Assembly (NCBI GenBank): GCA_016188575.1
Contig: JACPHN010000200.1
Span: 1-12,438, forward strand
DNA: 12,438 bases
Reading direction: 5' to 3'
Origin: Candidatus Schekmanbacteria bacterium
GTDB taxonomy: Bacteria; CSSED10-310; JACPHN01
In this document: positions 1 through 5,278 of the stretch, piece by piece
How positions within the stretch are numbered: the stretch's first letter is position 1
Layout of the letters: every line of letters starts with the position of its first letter
Position numbers and translations under genes: made by a program
Notes under the pieces: generated by a model
The model's input: the letters and a program-made list of their open reading frames with translations, nothing else
Told to the model about the DNA's origin: nothing
Database searches by the model: none

Positions 1-750
1 CATCGCCCCCGGCGTCCCGAACATCTCGCTCTTGCCGGTCTGCCGCATCGAGCTCCAAAGATGCGACGCCGGCAGCTCCGCGACGATGCCGAGATCCATC
101 AGCGTCGCGTGACACCCTGCTCCGCCGGCACCCGCGCCGACCAGGATGTTGCCGCACGAGACATCGCGGTGCACCAGGTGCCGCGCGTGCAGCGCGCACA
201 ACGCCGAGCAGATCTCGACGCCGAGCCGGCAGACTTCGCGCAGGTAGGCGGCGCGCGGGCCGCTGCCGTCGCGCGGTGCACCGGGCAACGCCGCGCAGTA
301 GCGATGGATGGGAACGCCGTCGATGAATGGCATGACCAGCACCGGCCCCAGGCGTTCGACCTCGGGGAGAAAGTCCAGCACCGGCACGACGTGCGGGTGA
401 GCGATGCGCAGCAACGCCGCGAGCTCCGCCTGCAGGCGATTGGTGGCTCAGGCGCGGCGGTCACCGCCGCCGCCGCCACCACCGCCGCCCTCGCCGCCGC
501 CCGAGCAGCGCAGCGCCTTCAACGCCACGGGGCGGTTTTCCCAGGTATCGGTGGCGCGGTAGACCACGGCCATGCCGCCCGCCCCGATCGGGGTGAGGTC
601 GCGGTAGCGGTCAGCGACGATCTCGGGTAGAAAGTCTTCCTCGACAGCAGGCACACTGCCGGCCGCCGGTATCCACAGCCGCCTGTCCTCGTCGTCGTCG
701 AGGAATCCGCGCAGAAAAGTTCTGAGGCCGGGGGTGTCGGGCGCGCTCAT
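1..750 (-). pseudogene. Ser/Thr protein kinase (Hanks type), 3' end outside the window, one in-frame TGA
   Basis: Translation from ATG at 750 gives a bacterial eukaryote-like protein kinase. Seen: glycine-rich loop GAGGMAVVY at residues 56-64, ATP lysine in VALK (K78), alpha-C glutamate in LQAELAAL (E109), catalytic loop HRDVSCGNIL with D196 and N201, DLG (not DFG) at 219-221, and GTPGAM at the window edge (codon 250). The frame is continuous except for a TGA at codon 101 (448-450), which follows a run of about ten glycines. A CGA or TGG codon there would restore the gene. AGAGG lies just upstream of the ATG. The gene starts 13 bp after the upstream kinase gene, so the two were probably co-transcribed. 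Either it is inactivated or the TGA is a base-call error. Substrate and any C-terminal sensor domain lie outside the window. Confidence 0.8.
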
Positions 751-763
751 TCGCCTCTGTATA

Positions 764-2062
764 TCATGTCCGCAATCGCGCCGCTGCCCCTGAGGTCACC
801 CCCGGCTCCCCGCCAAAGTTGGGTAGGGCGGCAGTCGTCGTCGTGTGGAAGCAGTTGGGTCCTTCAAGGCGCGAGCCGAGTAGCGGCTTTGCCGCGCCCG
901 TGGGACCGTCCTCGTCCAGCGCGGCGCTGTCCACTACCCGCAGGCCCTCGCCCATCCCCTCGATCGCCACGAGACTCGCGATCGCCCCGAGCAACCGCGA
1001 TCGACCGCTCTCGGCAGGCCCGCGCAGCCAGATCCGCGCGTTCGGGTCCGCTCGCAAGACCTCGACCGTCGCGTTCACGACTGCGCGCGAGGTCGTCGTC
1101 AGCGCCGGCGCCCGCAGGTGACTCGCGATGACTGCCGGCCAGTCCGTCGCGTCGTCCCCAAGCGCTTCGTCCCACGCCGCCAGCATCTCCATGGCCGATC
1201 GCGGGCGCTTCTCGGGATTCGGGTTGAGGCAGCGGAACAGCACCGGCTGCACGTCCCGCGGCGCCCCGATTGCGTCCTCGATGTCCGGCATCCAGGTGAA
1301 CCGCGCCTCGAGGTCGCCCTGCGCGAACGGCACCCGGCCCGCATAGATGCGCAGGGCGATCAGCCCGAAGGCGCAATAATCGCTACGCAGTGACGGCATC
1401 ATGGTGGCAAAGTCCGGATGGGCATCGCGCAGCGCGGGCACCAGGCGAGCGAGCATCTCGGGCGCGGCCCACGCGAGCGTCCCGCCGACGCCAGCACCGA
1501 CCGCCTCGGCCTGGCGCGCCAGGCCGAAGTCCGCGATCTTCGGCACCGGCACGCCGTCGGCCCCCGGCTCGATGAGGATGTTCGCCGGCTTGAGGTCCAG
1601 GTGCAACACGCCGCTCGTTTCCAGATAGACCAACGCCGCCAACGTGTCGCGCAAGAACCGCGTGGCCGCCTGGCCGCGCAAAGTGGCGGCTCGCTCCGGA
1701 TCGTCGAGCCACGCTTCGAGACAATCCGGCAGGTACTCCATCACCAGCCCGACGGCGCCGAGCTCCTGGTCGTAGGCGACATCGAGCATGCGGACGATGT
1801 GCGGGTGCGCGAGGCTGGACAGCACGCGCATCTCGTCGCGGAACCGCGCCGCGGCGCGCTCGTTGGTCGCCGGCACCACTTTCACCGCCACCTGCTGGCC
1901 TTGCCAAACGCCACGGAACACCTTGCCGAACCCGCCCTCCCCGATGAAGGATTCCACCACCACCGGCCCGATCCGCCCCCGATGCACCACGTACTCCGGC
2001 ACCAGCACCACCTGTGGGTCCGTCTTCACCTGCCGTTGCGGCACGACCGGCTCCGCCAGCAT
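764..2062 (-). CDS. Ser/Thr protein kinase with C-terminal P-loop-like segment
   Basis: Complete Hanks-type kinase domain. Numbered from ATG at 2062: glycine loop GEGGFGKVF 41-49, ATP lysine in VAVK (K61), alpha-C glutamate E77, catalytic loop HLDLKPAN 154-161 (HLD instead of HRD, catalytic D156), DFG 178-180, APE 200-202, and a conserved arginine in PEKRP. It should be catalytically competent and, lacking the HRD arginine, may not need activation-loop phosphorylation (inference). After the kinase domain, GPAESGRS at 348-355 resembles Walker A with Arg in place of Lys, as if an AAA-type ATPase module began there. The protein ends about 80 residues later without a visible Walker B, so the tail looks truncated. 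No convincing ribosome site precedes 2062; the original start was probably ATG 2256, separated by a one-base loss (next entry). Confidence 0.8.
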   Translation of the reverse strand: MLAEPVVPQRQVKTDPQVVLVPEYVVHRGRIGPVVVESFIGEGGFGKVFRGVWQGQQVAVKVVPATNERAAARFRDEMRVLSSLAHPHIVRMLDVAYDQELGAVGLVMEYLPDCLEAWLDDPERAATLRGQAATRFLRDTLAALVYLETSGVLHLDLKPANILIEPGADGVPVPKIADFGLARQAEAVGAGVGGTLAWAAPEMLARLVPALRDAHPDFATMMPSLRSDYCAFGLIALRIYAGRVPFAQGDLEARFTWMPDIEDAIGAPRDVQPVLFRCLNPNPEKRPRSAMEMLAAWDEALGDDATDWPAVIASHLRAPALTTTSRAVVNATVEVLRADPNARIWLRGPAESGRSRLLGAIASLVAIEGMGEGLRVVDSAALDEDGPTGAAKPLLGSRLEGPNCFHTTTTAALPNFGGEPGVTSGAAARLRT

Positions 2063-2256
2063 CGACGCTGGCGCCGTTTCAGCGCGAACGGGTTTCCGCC
2101 ATCGTCTCGCACCAGGTACACCACGCAGGTGGCGCCTCGACCGAGCTCCCGCAGCACCTCGTACCCATCGATCGTGCTCGCCAGCTCGGGTCGCCAATGC
2201 GTGCTGCCGTACGGCAAGCCGCGCACCGGTGCCCCTTCGTCCGCCCAGGCGTCCAT
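2063..2256 (-). pseudogene. Out-of-frame N-lobe of a protein kinase, original 5' end of the kinase gene
   Basis: From ATG 2256 the frame reads as kinase strands beta-1 to beta-3: GYEVLRELGRGATCVVYLV, with a glycine loop, then NPFALKR with the ATP lysine. It then loses frame relative to the kinase that follows. One extra A in the AAA at 2077-2079 (minus strand CTGAAACGG) joins FALK to APASMLAEP and so to the intact kinase. The restored product would carry a partial N-lobe followed by a complete kinase domain, as if one of two tandem kinase domains had been internally deleted. ATG 2256 lies 20 bp after the repaired stop of the PIN gene, which fits a toxin-kinase operon. Confidence 0.6.
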
Positions 2257-2275
2257 CTCTGGGTCGTACGCATGC

Positions 2276-2700
2276 TCAGCCACCAAGAACCTCCGGATCG
2301 AGCGAAAAACCTTCGATGAGCGCCGCTTCGCGAAGCCGCCGATCCAGGCATACGAACCAACGCCCCGAGGACGATCCTCGCACAAAACCAGGGCCGCCGC
2401 CAGTTGAAACGCATCGGCGGCACGAAGCGGATGAAGGCGCAAGACGCGTTCGCCGCGTTCACGCACGAGCTCGATCGGTTGCACTTCCGCCGCAAGGCTC
2501 AGCAAGCGTTCCAGCACCTCGATCGCACGTACTGCCGCCGGCTGCGACAGCTTGCTCTCACGGACCGTTCGATGGATCGCGGATAGGCACTCGATGCGCG
2601 TTCCCCACCAGACGATGCGCACGCCTTCCAGCTCACAAAGCGCGGCCGAAAACGGTTCTTTCAACACCAGCGGGAGGAACGCCGAGCTGTCCCAGAACAT
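2276..2700 (-). pseudogene. PIN-domain ribonuclease toxin (VapC-like), single-base frameshift
   Basis: ATG at 2700 overlaps the antitoxin stop (TGATG). Acidic PIN residues are visible: D4 in FWDSSAF, E37 in TRIECLSAI and D96 in LRAADAFQLAAAL. After residue 114 the frame is lost. Adding one base near 2355-2358 (GGTT on the minus strand) continues as FVCLDRRLREAALIEGF, with the fourth acid D120, and ends at TGA 2276. The repaired length of about 141 residues is normal for a VapC-type toxin. PIN toxins are Mg-dependent RNases that cut tRNA or rRNA; here the missing C-terminal acid should abolish activity. In the current frame translation continues into the kinase N-lobe and stops at 2026, giving an accidental chimera. 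Identification is firm; whether the frameshift is biological or a base-call error is open. Confidence 0.8.
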
Positions 2701-2979
2701 CAAAAGCCTCCCTCACGCTCGGCGAGCAAGGTTTTTCGCACCTCGCCGGCAGGGTCCACCGCCAGGTTGGGGGTCGGGCTCTCATCCGAGACCGAGGGCA
2801 ACCGGATGATGCCCTTGCGCGCCAGCGCTAGCAACGACTCGGGTATCGAAACCAGGGAAAACGGCACGATTTGCACGACGGGTGGCCCCTGTCGGTGACG
2901 ACGATTTGCTCACTCGATCGGACCTCTGCTACTAGCCCACTGAGGCCACTTTTTATTGAGCCATCGAAACCGATTTCAT
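2700..2979 (-). pseudogene. Phd/YefM-type antitoxin, two single-base frameshifts
   Basis: Read in three joined frames this is a typical Phd-family antitoxin. The start is MKSVSMAQ, then, after adding one T at about 2955-2957, LKSGLSGLVAEVRSSEQ and IVVTDRGHP. After adding one base in the GGG at 2880-2882 (plus strand), it continues VVQIVPFSLVS and a C-terminal tail ending EREGGF before TGA at 2700-2702. The N-terminal part is the DNA-binding and dimerisation domain; the tail would occlude the toxin active site. As written, translation stops after eight codons at TAA. AAGG lies six bases before ATG 2979. The stop overlaps the toxin start by one base, the usual toxin-antitoxin arrangement. With both genes broken the module should be silent, unless the gaps are sequencing artefacts. 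Confidence 0.7.
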
Positions 2980-3008
2980 ATTGACCTTTTTATGCTGTTT
3001 GAGATAGT

Positions 3009-3434
3009 TTGCCCACGGTCTTCCCATTCCCAGAGCTCCCGGCCACCCCCCAAGAGTCGAGACGCCTTGCGGATCATCGCGAAAAAGAAACCACGCTGTC
3101 CCCAGACCGGGAACGGACATGCAGCCTGTGCAACGAGTCCTTTTGGCCGCGCCGCGCTGCTTTCGTGCTGTACGCGCGCGGCGTGCAGATCGGGCTTGCA
3201 TGCCCAGACTCTCTTGGCCTGCCAGGCGAGCCCAACCTTCAGCTCATCTTGGTGCCGATTCGCCTGCGTGGCCGGGCTCGGCCTGAGGCGCTCATCGAGT
3301 GCCCACGCTGCCAACGGCGCAGTCGTTTCGGCATCTTGCACCAGTGCGAATGCCTGCAAGCTGAGTGCAGCCACCTGCTCGATCTGCTCGAAGTCCCCGG
3401 CGGGCAATACTTCGCGATCTCTCGCGCGGCCTGA
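3009..3434 (+). CDS. Small cysteine-rich protein, probable zinc-binding, function unknown
   Basis: A 141-residue frame with strong G/C bias at codon third positions, as in the real genes here. Not recognised as a named family. Cysteines occur in pairs expected of a zinc ribbon: C38-x2-C41 (RTCSLCNESFWPRR), C65 in LACPDS, C98-x2-C101 (IECPRCQRR), then C113, C115 and C120. A second cysteine expected after C65 is replaced by serine. No membrane segment or signal peptide is seen. The only possible start is TTG 3009, because a TGA lies just upstream and no ATG or GTG precedes the first cysteine pair; no clear ribosome site is visible. The start lies about 30 bp from the divergent antitoxin start, so the two would share a regulatory region. 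The gene ends 73 bp before the Uma2 gene. Confidence 0.6.
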   Translation: MPTVFPFPELPATPQESRRLADHREKETTLSPDRERTCSLCNESFWPRRAAFVLYARGVQIGLACPDSLGLPGEPNLQLILVPIRLRGRARPEALIECPRCQRRSRFGILHQCECLQAECSHLLDLLEVPGGQYFAISRAA

Positions 3435-3466
3435 ACGGCGCGGCGTAGGAAAAAGCCCGACGGCGG

Positions 3467-3475
3467 TGCTATGCT
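3467..3475 (+). promoter_or_regulatory. Extended -10 promoter candidate for the Uma2 gene
   Basis: TGCTATGCT is an extended -10 (TGn plus TATGCT at 3470-3475). It would start transcription near 3482, ahead of AGGA at 3497-3500 and TTG 3508. No good -35 is visible, as is common for extended -10 promoters. Confidence 0.35.
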
Positions 3476-3507
3476 CGCGTTTGCACGCCGCACGAAAGGA
3501 CCCAACC

Positions 3508-4059
3508 TTGACCACGACCGCGATCCAGGAACGACTCATCACCGCCGACGAGTTCGAGCGCATCGCCCACCGATACGGACGCTCCGAGCTCATCGACGGC
3601 AGGATCATTGAAATGAGCCCTACGAAGCGAAGACACGGCTACATAGAGGGTCGCCTTTACAAGCTCATCGAGCGGCACTGCGAAAAGCTTGGCCTGGGCG
3701 AAGTGGGCACCGGCGAGGTTGGCTGCAAGCTGCCCAACGGCCGGGTTCGTGCACCAGACGTGTTGTTCGTACGCAAGGAGCGTTTAGCTGCGGCGGCTGA
3801 GGACGAGTTTTGGCCATTCGCTCCCGACTTGGCGGTCGAGGTCGTTTCGCCCGACGACAGCGCCCGCGAGGTCCGCGACAAGGCCAACGAGTGGATCGCC
3901 GCCGGTTCCCAGGCCGTCTGGACCGCCGATCCCGCCTCCCGCACCGTCACCGTCTACGCGCTCGCCATGGCCCCCCGCGTGCTCGGCATCGGCGAGACCC
4001 TTGAGGGCGGCTCCGTCCTCCCCGGCTTCGCCTGCCTGGTGGACGAGATCTTCGACTAG
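3508..4059 (+). CDS. Uma2 family (DUF820) PD-(D/E)XK restriction-endonuclease-like protein
   Basis: 183 residues from TTG 3508, which follows AGGA at seven bases; no better start fits, since the frame upstream does not look coding. Uma2 landmarks in order: ITADEFERIA, ELIDGRIIEMSP (27-38), RAPDVLFV (81-88, D84), the core PDLAVEVVSPDDS (106-118, E111), then K125 in VRDKANEWIAAG, and a C-terminal strand pair ending VLPGFACLVDEIFD. D84, E111 and K125 fit the PD-(D/E)XK metal-binding triad. Family members are abundant in cyanobacteria, Planctomycetota, Myxococcota and Chloroflexota, often in many copies; the biological role is not settled. No partner gene is adjacent. Full length and intact. Confidence 0.9.
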   Translation: MTTTAIQERLITADEFERIAHRYGRSELIDGRIIEMSPTKRRHGYIEGRLYKLIERHCEKLGLGEVGTGEVGCKLPNGRVRAPDVLFVRKERLAAAAEDEFWPFAPDLAVEVVSPDDSAREVRDKANEWIAAGSQAVWTADPASRTVTVYALAMAPRVLGIGETLEGGSVLPGFACLVDEIFD

Positions 4060-4066
4060 CCTGCAC

Positions 4067-4311
4067 GACCACCTTGGCGCCGAGCAGGCTGTCGAGCCGG
4101 GCGCCGCACTCGGAGCCGATGCGCTCGGCCGTCGTGGCGTCGCGGAACAGGAACGCCAGGCCGTCCGCGTCGTCGCGCGCGAGCAGTAGCTCGCCGAACG
4201 CTGACGCGATCGGCTCGCCTTCGTGATCTCGGCAAGCTCATCCTCCCGCCCGACGAGCCGCGTCGCGGGCAAGTCCAGCGTGCTTTCGGCCGGCCCGCTC
4301 GAGCCGGGAGT
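4067..4311 (-). pseudogene. Degenerate gene scrap with an ATPase-like VGRE motif
   Basis: The stretch between the Uma2 gene and the palindrome has no intact gene. On the minus strand one frame reads LPATRLVGREDELAEITK, like the segment preceding the P-loop in regulatory ATPases and kinase-ATPase fusions. A second frame continues with GEPIASAFGELLLARDDADG and LAFLFRDATTAERIGSECG, protein-like in composition but unrecognised. The frames meet near 4215-4220, consistent with a frameshift. Both ends are cut, by the Uma2 3' end and by the REP-like element. Probably a remnant of the same kind of signalling ATPase as the kinase block. Tentative. Confidence 0.3.
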
Positions 4312-4323
4312 GAGACTTCCCGG

Positions 4324-4383
4324 GTGCGCGGGCCTCCGGCCCGCATCTTCGCTCTCAGGAAGGCGGGCCTGAGGCCCGCGCAC
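4324..4383. repeat. REP-like double palindrome (60 bp)
   Basis: Outer arms GTGCGCGGGCCTC (4324-4336) and GAGGCCCGCGCAC (4371-4383) are perfect inverted repeats. Each half is itself a hairpin, GCGGGCC-TCC-GGCCCGC and GCGGGCC-TGA-GGCCCGC. This organisation is typical of dispersed extragenic palindromes in GC-rich genomes. The group II intron 5' end lies one base beyond the right arm. Confidence 0.8.
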
Positions 4384-4384
4384 C

Positions 4385-5066
4385 GTGCGCCTGCGAGCGT
4401 ACGTGGTCGGAGGGGTGGAAGTCCTCTTCGGGCTTATGCTCTCCGGCCCGTAACCAACTGTAACTGCGTCGCCGCGAGGCGGGGTGGGAAGCAACAGGAG
4501 GTGAACGACCAGTCCGTTGGATGGCTAACTCGATTCGGCCTGACGAAACCGGCGAGCCTGCGATGCAATGGCGAAGCCCAGACCCCGAAATCGGGAAGTC
4601 CGTCGAGCTGATGGGTAGCGTGCGAAAGCGACGACGGGTGACGTTGGGTGGTTGGAGACGGAATGGTCGGAAGGCCAGGTACGTGAAGCAGGGAGACCTG
4701 ACCGATGGAGAGAGTCGGCCAGGAGTTAGAGCGCCCATATTAGCGATGATGCGGGGTAATGCCCGTGGAGCGAAGGGAGCGCAGGAAGGTGGATGTGTGA
4801 AGAACAGACAAGCGCAAGCACAACCGACGGCAGTGCCGGAAGGCGGCATCCAGGGCGAAACTGTGAACCCACCTCGCGACCGAAAGGGCGGGAATGGTAA
4901 CCATTCGCCTACAGGTGACCGGGCTAAACAAGTCGGAGAGGTCCGAGCGAGAGGGTCGTGGACAGCACCGCATGTCTGGAACGAACCCATGTTGACGGCC
5001 CTCGAAAAGGGGGTGAAGGGAGGCAAGTGGTTCAGCCTGATTGACAAGGTGTCACCCATGGATAAC
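4385..5066 (+). mobile_element. Group II intron, 5' fragment (domains I-III and start of the domain IV ORF)
   Basis: The 5' end GTGCGCCTGCGAGCG fits the GUGYG group II start and lies directly after a hairpin. About 410 bp of structured, non-coding sequence follows (including GGGAAGCAACAGGAGGTGAA and GATGGGTAGCGTGCGAAAGC), then the start of an intron-encoded reverse transcriptase. Homology ends at about 5066 inside that ORF. No domain V or VI is present, so the intron cannot splice or move. It lies on the plus strand between convergent genes. Group IIC introns are known to insert next to terminator-like or attC hairpins; the position after the REP palindrome resembles that, but the class was not established here. 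The 5' boundary is inferred from the GUGYG motif. Confidence 0.8.
4797..5066 (+). pseudogene. ltrA: Group II intron-encoded reverse transcriptase/maturase, N-terminal 90 residues only
   Basis: From GTG 4797 (preceded by GGAAGG) the frame reads VKNRQAQAQPTAVPEGG, then GNHSPTGDRAKQVGEVRARG, then WTAPHVWNEPMLTALEKG and KGGKWFSLIDKVSPMDN. This matches my recollection of the N-terminus of bacterial group II intron proteins, just before the RT-0 region. After SPMDN the expected continuation is replaced by unrelated sequence, so RT motifs, domain X and any endonuclease domain are missing. An alternative ATG at 4793 is in another frame. It is non-functional. Confidence 0.7.
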
Positions 5067-5124
5067 CGGCGTCGGCCGAATGTCGGGTTTCCTCGTTTAC
5101 AAGCTGGGCGTTCGGAGCTGCCTT

Positions 5125-5180
5125 GCCTGATAGGGGTAGGAAGGGCCGGGAGTAACCGGCCCTTCCTACCCCTATCAGGC
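5125..5180. repeat. Perfect 25-bp inverted repeat with 6-nt loop
   Basis: Arms at 5125-5149 and 5156-5180 (GCCTGATAGGGGTAGGAAGG through GGCCGG, and its exact complement) flank the loop GAGTAA. It lies about 95 bp beyond the stop of the PEP-synthase-like gene and 58 bp past the intron breakpoint. Neither side has a T-run, so it is not a classical intrinsic terminator, though it may still stop or stabilise the minus-strand transcript. It could also be a small mobile palindrome. The structure is certain; its role is unknown. Confidence 0.85.
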
Positions 5181-5232
5181 GTGGCCGAAACAATGAACGA
5201 GGCCGACGACGCTGCCGAGCTTTGCAGCGCGC

Positions 5233-5278
5233 GCCATGCCCGGCCCAATCAGCCCCCGCCATGCCCCGGCCGATCAGC
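5233..5278. repeat. Near-identical 21-bp direct repeat at the 3' end of the PEP-synthase-like gene
   Basis: GCCATGCCCGGCCCAATCAGC (5233-5253) and GCCATGCCCCGGCCGATCAGC (5258-5278) differ by compensating small changes. The second copy contains the stop codon of the minus-strand gene. It is probably a local duplication; no function is evident. Confidence 0.6.

Noticed and set aside
764-900. Kinase C-terminal tail as a distinct folded domain
   Set aside because: After the P-loop-like motif the sequence is low in recognisable structure and has no Walker B; it looks truncated or degenerate rather than a new domain.
2026-2700. A novel PIN-kinase fusion toxin
   Set aside because: The fusion depends on a single-base frameshift; adding one base restores a normal PIN C-terminus with its fourth acidic residue and a stop at 2276.
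5125-5180. Intrinsic terminator for the PEP-synthase-like gene
   Set aside because: The stem is strong, but neither strand has a T-run after it, so it is listed as an inverted repeat of unknown role.
4355-5248. 297-codon minus-strand ORF across the intron region
   Set aside because: It is the antisense of a group II intron fragment, a region often mis-annotated as hypothetical proteins.
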